A DNA stretch of 64,000 nt, taken from Microcella putealis. Its GTDB lineage: Bacteria > Actinomycetota > Actinomycetes > Actinomycetales > Microbacteriaceae. Below, piece after piece: positions 8,740 to 16,128 of this stretch. The stretch is taken from NCBI RefSeq assembly GCF_004216575.1, contig NZ_SGWW01000001.1, positions 558,001 through 622,000 on the forward strand. Reading direction: 5' to 3'. The position numbers were made by a program, and so were the translations under genes. The notes under the pieces were generated by a model. That model was not told where the DNA came from. It did no database searches and saw only the letters and a list, made by a program, of their open reading frames with translations. Numbering within the stretch: position 1 is the stretch's first letter; every line of letters starts with the position of its first letter.

Positions 8740-11328
8740 ATGTCTCACGCCGCCCTGCCCGACAAGCCCGCCCTCGAAGGACTCGAAGCAAAGTGGGGTG
8801 AGGCGTGGGAGCGCCAGGGCACGTACCGCTTCGATCGGGCCGCGGCCGAGACGGCCGGTAAAGACTGCATCTACGCCGTCGACACTCCCCCGCCGACCGC
8901 CTCGGGTTCGCTGCACATCGGGCACGTGTTCAGCTACACCCACATGGACCTCGCCGCGCGATACCAGCGCATGCGCGGCCAGCACCTCTTCTACCCGATG
9001 GGCTGGGACGACAACGGCCTGCCCACCGAGCGCCGCGTGCAGAACTACTACGGCGTGCGCTGCGACCCGTCGCTGCCCTACGACCCCGACCTCACCCCGC
9101 CATTCGAGGGTGGCGACAACAAGTCGTCGAAGGCGGCCGACCAGGTGCCCGTCAGCCGCCGCAACTTCATCGAGCTGTGCGAGAAGCTGACCGTCGAAGA
9201 CGAGAAGCAGTTCGAAGACCTGTGGCGCGCGCTCGGCCTGAGCGTCGACTGGTCGCTCACCTACCGCACGATCGGTGACGAGGCGCAGCGCGCCGCCCAG
9301 CGTGCCTTCCTGCGCAATCTCGCCCGCGGCGAGGCCTACCAGTCGGATGCGCCGACCCTGTGGGACGTCACCTTCCGCACCGCCGTCGCCCAGGCCGAGC
9401 TTGAAGACAAAGAGATGCCGGGTGCGTACCACCGGGTGTCGTTCCACAAGCCCGACGGCGGCACGATCGAGATCGAGACGACCCGGCCGGAACTGATCGC
9501 GGCGTGCGTGGCCCTCGTCGCGCATCCCGATGACGAGCGCTACCAGCCGTACTTCGGAACGACCGTGACAACGCCGCTCTTCGGCGTGGAGGTGCCGGTC
9601 GTTGCCCACCGCCTCGCACAGCAGGACAAGGGTTCGGGCATCGCGATGGTCTGCACCTTCGGAGACGTCACCGACGTGATCTGGTGGCGCGAACTCGACC
9701 TGCCGACGCGCCCCATTCTGGGCAAGGACGGCCGGATCCTCGCCGACCCGCCCCCCGGCATTGAGGGTGCGGCCCAGGGGGTCTACGCGGAAATCGCGGG
9801 TAAGACCGTGTTCAGCGCGAAGGCCCGCATAGTCGAGCTGCTCAGCGAGTCAGGAGACCTGCACGGCGAGCCGCGCGCCATCACCCACCCGGTGAAGTTC
9901 TTCGAGAAGGGCGACAAGCCGCTCGAGATCGTCACGACCCGCCAGTGGTACATCACGAACGGCGCGCGTGACGAGGCCCTCAACGCCCGCCTCATCGAGC
10001 GCGGACAGCAGGTCGCCTTCCACCCCGACTTCATGCGCGTGCGCTACGAGAACTGGGTCGGCGGCCTCTCGGGCGACTGGCTCATTTCGCGCCAGCGCTT
10101 CTTCGGCGTGCCGATCCCCGTCTGGTACCGCCTCGACGAGCACGGCGAGATCACCGGCGAGCCGATCGTGCCGAGCGAAGAGCAGCTGCCCGTCGACCCG
10201 TCGTCGATGGCGGCACCCGGCTTCGACGAGTCGCAGCGCGGCGAGCCCGGCGGCTTTGTCGGCGAGGTCGACATCATGGACACCTGGGCGACGTCGAGCC
10301 TGACGCCCCAGATCGCCGCGCGCTGGGAGGACGACCCGGCCCTGTTCGACCTGGTCTTCCCGTACGACCTGCGCAGCCAGGGTCAAGACATCATCCGCAC
10401 CTGGCTGTTCTCGACTGTGCTACGCGCCGAACTCGAGCACGGCACGATCCCGTGGAAGAACGCGGGCATCTCGGGGTTCATCGTCGATCCCGACCGCAAG
10501 AAGATGTCGAAGTCGAAGGGCAACGTGGTCACCCCGGCCGCGATGCTCGAGACGCACGGCTCGGACGCTGTGCGCTACTGGGCCGCGAGCTCGCGCCTCG
10601 GCACCGACGCCGCCTTCGACCCGCAGAACCCGAAGCAGATGAAGATCGGGCGGCGCCTCGCGATCAAGGTGCTGAACGCGGCGAAGTTCGTCTACTCGTT
10701 CCCGGCGCCCGAGGCTGCGACTGCGGGCAGCAGCGCGGTCACCGAGGCGCTCGACGTCGACATGCTCGCGACCCTCGCGCAGGTCGTCGAGACCGCAACG
10801 GCCGCGTACGACGCGTACGACCACGCCCGTGCCCTCGAGACCACCGAGCAGTTCTTCTGGACCTTCTGCGACGACTACCTCGAACTCGTCAAGGAGCGCG
10901 CCTACGGCTCGCAGGGCGAGGCGGGGCAGGCGAGTGCCGTGGCCGCCCTGCGCCTCGCGATCGACGTCATGCTGCGCCTGCTCGCGCCGGTGCTGCCCTT
11001 CGCCACCGAGGAGGTCTGGAGCTGGACCCACGAGGGCAGCGTGCACACCGCCGCGTGGCCGACCGTCGACGAGATCGGCGTCGATGCGACGGCGGGCGGG
11101 CTGCTGGCGCTCGTCTCGCAGGCGCTGATCGGGGTGCGCCGCGCCAAGACCGACGCGAAGGCCTCGCAGAAGACGCCGGTCACCCGGGCCGTACTCGCCG
11201 GCCCGGCGCTGCTCACCTTCGCCGCCGACGACCTGAAGGCCGTCGGGCGCATCGCCGAGCTCGAACTGACCGAGGCCGACGAGATTGCCGTCGTGTCGAT
11301 CGAGCTGGGCGAGCTTCCCGCCGCCTGA
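8740..11328 (+). CDS. valS: Valyl-tRNA synthetase
   Basis: Charges tRNA-Val and edits threonine. The 862-residue class I enzyme has HIGH at 59-62 and KMSKS at 588-592. The CP1 editing region contains the RPELIAACVALVAHPDD signature. It is of the shorter actinobacterial type, without the long C-terminal coiled coil of E. coli ValS. The ATG is reached from a weak ribosome site (GAAGCGAG). No T-box is visible upstream, unlike ileS. It is preceded by the transporter's terminator and followed by a 17-bp hairpin, so it is probably a single-gene unit. Confidence 0.97.
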   Translation: MSHAALPDKPALEGLEAKWGEAWERQGTYRFDRAAAETAGKDCIYAVDTPPPTASGSLHIGHVFSYTHMDLAARYQRMRGQHLFYPMGWDDNGLPTERRVQNYYGVRCDPSLPYDPDLTPPFEGGDNKSSKAADQVPVSRRNFIELCEKLTVEDEKQFEDLWRALGLSVDWSLTYRTIGDEAQRAAQRAFLRNLARGEAYQSDAPTLWDVTFRTAVAQAELEDKEMPGAYHRVSFHKPDGGTIEIETTRPELIAACVALVAHPDDERYQPYFGTTVTTPLFGVEVPVVAHRLAQQDKGSGIAMVCTFGDVTDVIWWRELDLPTRPILGKDGRILADPPPGIEGAAQGVYAEIAGKTVFSAKARIVELLSESGDLHGEPRAITHPVKFFEKGDKPLEIVTTRQWYITNGARDEALNARLIERGQQVAFHPDFMRVRYENWVGGLSGDWLISRQRFFGVPIPVWYRLDEHGEITGEPIVPSEEQLPVDPSSMAAPGFDESQRGEPGGFVGEVDIMDTWATSSLTPQIAARWEDDPALFDLVFPYDLRSQGQDIIRTWLFSTVLRAELEHGTIPWKNAGISGFIVDPDRKKMSKSKGNVVTPAAMLETHGSDAVRYWAASSRLGTDAAFDPQNPKQMKIGRRLAIKVLNAAKFVYSFPAPEAATAGSSAVTEALDVDMLATLAQVVETATAAYDAYDHARALETTEQFFWTFCDDYLELVKERAYGSQGEAGQASAVAALRLAIDVMLRLLAPVLPFATEEVWSWTHEGSVHTAAWPTVDEIGVDATAGGLLALVSQALIGVRRAKTDAKASQKTPVTRAVLAGPALLTFAADDLKAVGRIAELELTEADEIAVVSIELGELPAA

Positions 11329-11338
11329 CCCGACGCGC

Positions 11339-11385
11339 GACGATGCGGGGCGCGCACAGCGTCGGCTGGCGCGCCCCGCATCGTC
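11339..11385. terminator. Hairpin after valS
   Basis: A perfect 17-bp stem (11339-11355 with 11369-11385, core GATGCGGGGCGCGC) closes a 13-nt loop. There is no U-tract. The next gene starts 17 bp later, so some read-through is possible. Confidence 0.75.
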
Positions 11386-11402
11386 TGCGCCACACTTGTC
11401 CG

Positions 11403-11846
11403 ATGCTGACCGTGCGATTCGCCGCCGACGGCGATGAGGCGCGCTGGCGCGAACTGTTCACGGCCTACGGCGTCTTCTACGAGACCGCGTTCGACCGCCC
11501 CGTTCTCGATGGCGTGTGGCGCTGGATTCGCGACCCCGAGCATCCGCTGATCTGTTTCCTGGCAGAGGATGCGCGCGGCCGCGTCATCGGATTCGCGCAC
11601 GTTCGGGAGCAATCCGACACGTTCACGGCGGGCCACGGGTGGTACCTCGACGACCTCTATACCGACGAGAATGCGCGGGGGACCGGCGCCGGAACCGCCC
11701 TGATTGACGCGATCGCCGCGCACGCTGCCGCCCACGGCGGCGGCACCCTGCGCTGGATCACCGCCGCGGACAACGAGCGCGCACAGCGCGTGTACGACCG
11801 GCTCGCCGAACGCACCACCTGGGTCACCTACGAGAAAGAGGTCTAG
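11403..11846 (+). CDS. GNAT family N-acetyltransferase
   Basis: 147 residues with a GNAT fold. The acetyl-CoA pyrophosphate loop is ARGTGAGTAL (91-100), preceded by the strand YLDDLYTDE and followed by the usual NERAQRVYDRLAER helix. The substrate is unknown; small single-domain GNATs acetylate amines, antibiotics or protein N-termini. The ATG at 11403 is chosen because translation upstream of it would run through the valS hairpin. CACACT lies 6 nt before the ATG, so a short or absent leader is possible. A 76-residue gene follows after 5 bp. Confidence 0.88.
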   Translation: MLTVRFAADGDEARWRELFTAYGVFYETAFDRPVLDGVWRWIRDPEHPLICFLAEDARGRVIGFAHVREQSDTFTAGHGWYLDDLYTDENARGTGAGTALIDAIAAHAAAHGGGTLRWITAADNERAQRVYDRLAERTTWVTYEKEV

Positions 11847-11851
11847 CCGCC

Positions 11852-12082
11852 ATGCAGTTGGGAACACGATGGGCCGTCGGCGATGCTCCCCCGGCGCAGT
11901 TGACGCCTGAGGTGTTGGCGGCGATCCGCCAGGTCGAGGGTGAACTGCTCGGGCTCGACGTCACCGACTGGCGCTGGACGTTGACGTGGCTCGAACGCCG
12001 CCCGGTCGTGCAGCTCGACGACGGCACGACGATTCGCGTAGCCGCCGACGGCGAGGTGCACGTCTCGAACGAGGAGGCCTAG
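11852..12082 (+). CDS. Small conserved-looking hypothetical protein
   Basis: 76 residues, acidic, with no signal peptide or membrane segment. It looks like one helix (PEVLAAIRQVEGELLG) followed by a small beta sheet (WRWTLTWLERRPVVQLDDGTTIRVAADGEVHV). It starts 5 bp after the acetyltransferase and has AGAAAGAGG as a ribosome site inside the end of that gene, so the two are co-transcribed. Function not recognised. Confidence 0.7.
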   Translation: MQLGTRWAVGDAPPAQLTPEVLAAIRQVEGELLGLDVTDWRWTLTWLERRPVVQLDDGTTIRVAADGEVHVSNEEA

Positions 12083-12112
12083 CGGCGGCGGACGCCGCAC
12101 GCCGTGAACGTG

Positions 12113-12224
12113 CAACACCCCGCGTCACGCGGCGGGAGGTCGGAGATGAGGTGCTCCGGCCGATGGCGGATGCTCGGACATCCGGTGTGCCATCGGTGCG
12201 TGCGCCGCGTGGCGCGGGGTGCTG
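12113..12224. other. Long imperfect inverted repeat, possible structured RNA
   Basis: The arms at 12113-12134 and 12203-12224 match over 22 positions with two mismatches, one a G-U wobble on the plus-strand RNA. Inside are GGTCGGAG (12138-12145) with CTCCGGCC (12154-12161), and CCGATGGC (12160-12167) with GCCATCGG (12189-12196). The latter encloses GGATG/CATCC (12068+100 register: 12168-12172 with 12179-12183). The whole can be drawn as a branched three-helix fold, with two bases contested between the inner helices. It lies between convergent genes ending at 12082 and 12240. It may be a bidirectional terminator, a small RNA or a degenerate repeat. Confidence 0.5.
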
Positions 12225-12239
12225 GTTGTCGAACAGCCG

Positions 12240-12452
12240 CTACGAGGTGATGCCGTAGCGGTAGAAGGCCAGTGCCTTCTGCCGGTCATTCTCTGCGCGA
12301 ATGCTGAGCGCCTGCTGATCGTGAGTTCGATGTTGCCTGTCTGCTTTTGCCCACGCGATGAGTGCCAGGCCGAGAGCGCGCGCCACGCGGCGTACGACCG
12401 GCCGGCGCACGGCGCGCGGCGAGGCGATGACGGGGATGCTCATGGTCGTCAT
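12240..12452 (-). CDS. Small protein coupled to the ArsR-type regulator
   Basis: 70 residues. A basic N-terminus is followed by one weakly hydrophobic segment (RVARALGLALIAWAKA) and a charged helix (HRTHDQQALSIRAENDRQKALAFYRYG). The start overlaps the stop of the upstream regulator by 4 bp (ATGA), which is the main evidence that it is real. It may be a membrane-associated partner of the regulator. Function not recognised. Confidence 0.65.
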   Translation of the reverse strand: MTTMSIPVIASPRAVRRPVVRRVARALGLALIAWAKADRQHRTHDQQALSIRAENDRQKALAFYRYGITS

Positions 12453-13060
12453 GACGCGTCCTCCTCGGTGATCTCGTGCCCATCGAGCACGGGGAATGCG
12501 AAATATTGAATTTGGACGGGTCGGGAACCGACGACCCGTTGACCGCGGTGCTCACGCGCGAAGTCGGCAACGAGCTGCATGATGCGCTCATTGAACTCTT
12601 CGAGCTGAGCCGCGGTCACGTGGACACTGGCGGAGTTGAGCACGGTGGCCTCGTGCCACTTTTTGTCGAGGCGCTCAAGACCCCCGTCGATGATCGAGCG
12701 GACGCCCGACTCGCGGTGGTGCAACCACTCACGCATGATGACGCGGTTGGCCTGCCGACCCGCCTCGGACTCCATCGCGTCGGGGCTCGACAGGTGGATG
12801 CCGCCGGGGGTGCGCTCCCACCACCGCTCGCGGGCCGTGCCGCGCCCCTCGACCTCGCGCACGTAGCCGTGCTTCTCGAGTTGACGGAGGTGGTAGCTCG
12901 TGGCCCCGCTCGACTCGCCGAGACGATCACCGAGGGTGCTCGCCGTGTGCGGGCCGTACGTCGACAGCGCCTCGATGATCTGCACGCGCAGGGGGTGAGC
13001 CAGCGCCTTCAGCCCGTCGAGGTCGGCAATGCGGCCTTCGGGGTGCTCGGTGTCGGTCAT
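12449..13060 (-). CDS. ArsR-type winged-helix transcriptional regulator
   Basis: 203 residues. The N-terminal winged helix (about 15-90) reads LKALAHPLRVQIIEAL, then a recognition region SGATSYHLRQLEKHGYVREV and the wing GRGTARERWWERT. The C-terminal half (about 95-200) is helical and has no cysteine metal site, so it is not a classical metal sensor. The ATG at 13060 is preceded on the minus strand by TATCCT six bases upstream (a leaderless -10). A TTGCAA sits exactly 17 bp further, in the -35 position, and is part of the repeat array. This predicts autoregulation. The gene is co-transcribed with the 70-residue gene and divergent from the M3 peptidase. Confidence 0.88.
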   Translation of the reverse strand: MTDTEHPEGRIADLDGLKALAHPLRVQIIEALSTYGPHTASTLGDRLGESSGATSYHLRQLEKHGYVREVEGRGTARERWWERTPGGIHLSSPDAMESEAGRQANRVIMREWLHHRESGVRSIIDGGLERLDKKWHEATVLNSASVHVTAAQLEEFNERIMQLVADFAREHRGQRVVGSRPVQIQYFAFPVLDGHEITEEDAS

Positions 13061-13066
13061 GACATC

Positions 13067-13072
13067 AGGATA
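13067..13072 (-). promoter_or_regulatory. -10 box of the ArsR-type gene
   Basis: TATCCT on the minus strand, 6 nt before the ATG. A 17-bp spacer separates it from TTGCAA at 13095-13090, which would serve as the -35 box and is unit 2 of the array. Confidence 0.6.
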
Positions 13073-13074
13073 CG

Positions 13075-13151
13075 ATCGCAAAGACATCTTTGCAAGTACT
13101 TCTTTGCAATGACTTTTTTGCAATGTGTACTTTGCAAGGAGTTCTTTGCGG
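13075..13151. repeat. Six-unit 14-bp array of TTGCAA palindromes
   Basis: Heptamers begin at exactly 14-bp intervals: ATCGCAA (13075), TTTGCAA (13089), TTTGCAA (13103), TTTGCAA (13117), TTTGCAA (13131) and TTTGCGG (13145). The outer two are degenerate. The intervening seven bases vary, although three end in TTC or TTT. TTGCAA is its own reverse complement, so each unit is a symmetric half-turn site. The array fills the space between the regulator and the M3 peptidase and contains the regulator's -35 box. It is probably a multi-site operator. Confidence 0.85.
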
Positions 13152-13172
13152 GCGCACCCTAGGGTGGCTGTC

Positions 13173-15203
13173 ATGACCAATCCGTTCTTCGCTCCGAGTA
13201 CGCTCCCGTACCAGCTGCCTCCCTTCGCCGAGATCACCGACGATCACTACGCCGAGGCGATCGAGGCCGGCATGGCCGAGCAGCGCCGCGAGATCGAGGC
13301 GATCACCGCGCAGGCGGATGAGCCCACGTTCGCGAACACGATCGAGCCGCTCGAGCGCAGTGGGCAGCTGCTCGGGCGCGTGCTGCGCGTGTTCTTCAAC
13401 AAGTCGAGCGCTGACTCGAATGACGCGACGAACGCACTGGAAGAGCGCTACGCCGCGCTTCTCTCGGCCCACGAAGACGCCATCAGCCTCGATGCAACCC
13501 TGTTTGCCCGCATCGACGCGCTGTACGCGCAACGCGACAGCCTCGACCTCAGCGACGACCAGCGCTACCTCATCGAGCGCCGCCGCACCGAGATGTTCCT
13601 CGCCGGCGCCGGGCTCGACGATGCCGCGAAGGCGCGGCTCAGCGAGCTCAACGGCCGCCTGTCGACGCTGTCGACCAAGTTCCAGAACAATCTGCTCGCC
13701 GACACCAACGACCTGGCCGTCGTGGTGGACGACGTCGCCGAACTTGACGGCCTCACCTCGGGCGAAATCGCGGCCTGCGCGCAGGCTGCGGCCGACCGGG
13801 GGCTCGACGGCAAATACCTCATCACGCTCGTCCTGCCGACGGGGCATCCGTACCTGGCGTCCCTCACCAACCGCGAGCTGCGTGAGCGCGTGATGCGCGC
13901 ATCCCGTGCCCGCGGCAGCCGCGGAAACGACCACGACAACCGCGAGGTCTTGCTCGAGATGGTGCGCCTGCGCGCCGAGCGCGCCGAGTTGCTCGGCTTC
14001 GACAGCCACTCCGCGTTCATCACCGCCAACCAGACCGCGAAGACCGCCGACAACGTCGCCGCGATGCTCGACAGGCTCGCGCCCGCCGCCGCCCGCAACG
14101 CCCTCGCCGAGCAAGAGAAGCTCGAGGCCATCGCCGGCCACCCGATTGAGGCGCACGACTGGGCCTTCTACAGCGAGAAGGTGCGCGCCGCCGAGTTCGA
14201 CGTCGACACGGCAGCGTTGCGCCCGTACTTCGAGGCCGAACGCGTGCTGCACCACGGCGTGTTCGCCGCGGCCACGCGGGTCTTCGGCATCACCTTCGCC
14301 GAGCGAACAGACCTCGTCGGCTACCACCCCGAAGCGCGCGTCTTTGAGGTGTACAACGAGGACGGCTCGGAGCTCGGCCTCTACGTGCTCGACCTGTACA
14401 CCCGCGACTCGAAGCGCGGCGGCGCGTGGATGAACTCGTTCGTCGAGCAAAACGAGCTGCTGGGTCAGCGCGCGGTCGTCGTCAACAACCTGAACGTGCC
14501 GAAGCCCTCGGCGGGCGAGCCGACCCTGTTGACCTTCGACGAGGTGAACACGTTCTTCCACGAGTTCGGCCACGCCCTGCACGGCCTCCTCGCGCACGTC
14601 ACGTATCCCTCGCAGGCGGGCACGAACGTGTTCCGCGACTTCGTCGAGTTTCCCAGCCAGGTCAACGAGATGTGGATGCTCTGGCCCGGACTCGTCGAGG
14701 ACTACGCCCGTCACCACGTCACCGGCGAGCCCATTCCCGCCGAGACGATCGAGAAAATTCGCGCCAGCGAGACCTGGGGCGAGGGCTTTGCGACGAACGA
14801 GTACCTCGCGGCCTCACTGCTCGACCAGGCCTGGCACCGCCTCTCGGCAGAGGAGGCCAACGCGGTTACCGACGTCGCCGCCTTCGAGGCCGCGGCCCTC
14901 GCTCGGGCTGGCCTCGACAACCCCGCCGTGCCGACACGGTACAGCTCGACGTACTTCGCGCACATCTTCGCGGGCGGTTATGGCGCCTCGTACTACGGCT
15001 ACATCTGGAGCGAGGTGCTCGACGCCGACACCGTCGAATGGTTCAAGGAAAACGGCGGCCTCACCCGCGCGAACGGCGACCGCTTCCGCGAATACATCCT
15101 CGGCATCGGCGGCACGCGCGACCCGCTGGAGTCGTATCGCGAGTTCCGCGGCCGCGAGGCGGTCATCGAGCCGCTGCTGACCCGCCGAGGGCTCGCCGCC
15201 TAG
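13173..15203 (+). CDS. M3 family metallopeptidase (peptidyl-dipeptidase type)
   Basis: A 676-residue zinc peptidase of the Dcp/oligopeptidase A family, which removes dipeptides or cleaves short peptides in the cytoplasm. The zinc motif HEFGH is at 463-467, in FHEFGHALHGLL. The expected downstream glutamate region (FVEFPSQVNEMW) and the substrate-binding segment GGYGASYYGYIWSEV are present. The start MTNPFFAPSTLP is normal for Dcp, and AGGGTGG precedes it. TAGGGT lies 7 nt before the ATG and could alternatively be a leaderless -10. There is no signal peptide. Its promoter must lie in or beside the TTGCAA array, so the ArsR-type protein probably controls it. Confidence 0.92.
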   Translation: MTNPFFAPSTLPYQLPPFAEITDDHYAEAIEAGMAEQRREIEAITAQADEPTFANTIEPLERSGQLLGRVLRVFFNKSSADSNDATNALEERYAALLSAHEDAISLDATLFARIDALYAQRDSLDLSDDQRYLIERRRTEMFLAGAGLDDAAKARLSELNGRLSTLSTKFQNNLLADTNDLAVVVDDVAELDGLTSGEIAACAQAAADRGLDGKYLITLVLPTGHPYLASLTNRELRERVMRASRARGSRGNDHDNREVLLEMVRLRAERAELLGFDSHSAFITANQTAKTADNVAAMLDRLAPAAARNALAEQEKLEAIAGHPIEAHDWAFYSEKVRAAEFDVDTAALRPYFEAERVLHHGVFAAATRVFGITFAERTDLVGYHPEARVFEVYNEDGSELGLYVLDLYTRDSKRGGAWMNSFVEQNELLGQRAVVVNNLNVPKPSAGEPTLLTFDEVNTFFHEFGHALHGLLAHVTYPSQAGTNVFRDFVEFPSQVNEMWMLWPGLVEDYARHHVTGEPIPAETIEKIRASETWGEGFATNEYLAASLLDQAWHRLSAEEANAVTDVAAFEAAALARAGLDNPAVPTRYSSTYFAHIFAGGYGASYYGYIWSEVLDADTVEWFKENGGLTRANGDRFREYILGIGGTRDPLESYREFRGREAVIEPLLTRRGLAA

Positions 15204-15217
15204 CCCCCTGAGAGGTT

Positions 15218-15232
15218 CCCGGCAATGCCGGG
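15218..15232. terminator. Short hairpin after the M3 peptidase
   Basis: CCCGGC-AAT-GCCGGG, with outer GAGG/CCTC complementarity. Weak, with no U-tract. Confidence 0.35.
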
Positions 15233-15311
15233 CATGCCTCGCGAGCCCGCGCGTAGCCTGACGTCACACACGAGCCGTAACGGCGTCGACGAGTAGGGAA
15301 GCGAGAGTTCA

Positions 15312-15701
15312 ATGGACATGCGAATGATGATGGCCGGGTCGATGGCGCAGACCATGGACATGGCCGCGATGCAGAACCTCATGGAGGCTGCCTCCGCGTG
15401 CGAGCAGGCCTGCACGATGTGCTCGAACAGCATGATGGAGATGGACGGCATGGCGCGCTGTGCCGCCATGTGCTCCAACTGCGCTGACATGAGCAACACC
15501 ATGATGCGGATGATGATGCGCCCGGCCGGCATGAACGCGACCGTCATGATGGCGTCACTGGAGGCCTGCAAGGCGATGGCTCAGGCGTGTATGGAGGAGT
15601 GCTCGAGCCACGCAGACATGAGCGACACCTGCCGGATGTGCGCGATGGCCTGCTCGGAATTGGTGGATGCCTGCGACGCCATGATGGCGTCGATGCGCTA
15701 A
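15312..15701 (+). CDS. Met/Cys-rich four-helix bundle, copper-storage type
   Basis: 129 residues containing 33 Met and 13 Cys by direct count. The cysteines are spaced along predicted helices as CxxxCxxC (30,34,37), CxxxCxxC (50,54,57), C86/C93/C97, and CxxCxxxC (107,110,114) plus C121. This is the pattern of the DUF326/Csp-like four-helix bundle proteins, whose known members store many Cu(I) ions inside the bundle. There is no signal peptide, so it is cytosolic and Csp3-like if the function holds. GGAAGCGAGAG precedes the ATG. It is monocistronic and no copper regulator adjoins it. Confidence 0.85.
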   Translation: MDMRMMMAGSMAQTMDMAAMQNLMEAASACEQACTMCSNSMMEMDGMARCAAMCSNCADMSNTMMRMMMRPAGMNATVMMASLEACKAMAQACMEECSSHADMSDTCRMCAMACSELVDACDAMMASMR

Positions 15702-15704
15702 GCC

Positions 15705-16055
15705 TTAGCCCGCGAGTTCGGCACCCGCGCGCAGCACACTGTACGTCTGGGTGCCGACCCGCAGCACCCCGTACACCTCGTGAACCGCCACAGGGGTGCC
15801 AGACGGCAGCGCGCCGCGAAGATCGGCGTGATTCCAGACGATGGTGGTCGCCTCGCCGTCGAGATTTGCCAGCTCGACCCAGCCTGCGCCGTGCGCCGAC
15901 ACGATCACCGCGTCACGCCACTTCCCGGGGGTCGCCGCGGCGAGGCGATTCTGGATCGGTGAGACCGCGTGCCCCGGGGCCGTCGACGGGCACATCTCGC
16001 CGCACGCAATCAGCGCGTGCTGACGGAGTGACGGCGAGGGCTGGTCGGCGAACAT
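15705..16055 (-). CDS. Hypothetical protein downstream of eis
   Basis: 116 residues, mostly beta-strand in character (VIVSAHGAGWVELANL, TIVWNHADLRGAL, VAVHEVYGVLRVG). There is no signal peptide or membrane segment and I do not recognise it. The ATG at 16055 is preferred because TACCGT lies six bases upstream, as for leaderless genes in this window. A GTG at 16103 would add 16 residues without a better ribosome site. It may be transcribed alone or by read-through from eis, which ends 73 bp upstream. Confidence 0.65.
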   Translation of the reverse strand: MFADQPSPSLRQHALIACGEMCPSTAPGHAVSPIQNRLAAATPGKWRDAVIVSAHGAGWVELANLDGEATTIVWNHADLRGALPSGTPVAVHEVYGVLRVGTQTYSVLRAGAELAG

Positions 16056-16061
16056 GCGCCC

Positions 16062-16067
16062 ACGGTA
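16062..16067 (-). promoter_or_regulatory. Candidate leaderless -10 box
   Basis: TACCGT on the minus strand, 6 nt before the ATG at 16055. The same hexamer precedes the start codons at 31354 and 60618. Confidence 0.4.
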
Positions 16068-16128
16068 CGGACGATCATCGCCAGCGGCCAGCGTCGCTGT
16101 CACACGACGAAACAGACGGCCCTCGCCG

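Noticed and set aside
10452..11402. An upstream extension of the acetyltransferase through the end of valS
   Set aside because: The extension is out of frame with valS, Arg-rich, and passes through the valS hairpin; the GNAT domain starts cleanly at 11403.
13075..13151. The 14-bp array as a CRISPR or a microsatellite
   Set aside because: Units of 7 conserved plus 7 variable bases are far too short for CRISPR, and the variable part excludes simple slippage repeats.
13061..13237. An N-terminal extension of the ArsR-type protein across the repeat array
   Set aside because: It would be translated from inside the divergent peptidase gene and cover the array; the ATG at 13060 has a well-spaced promoter.
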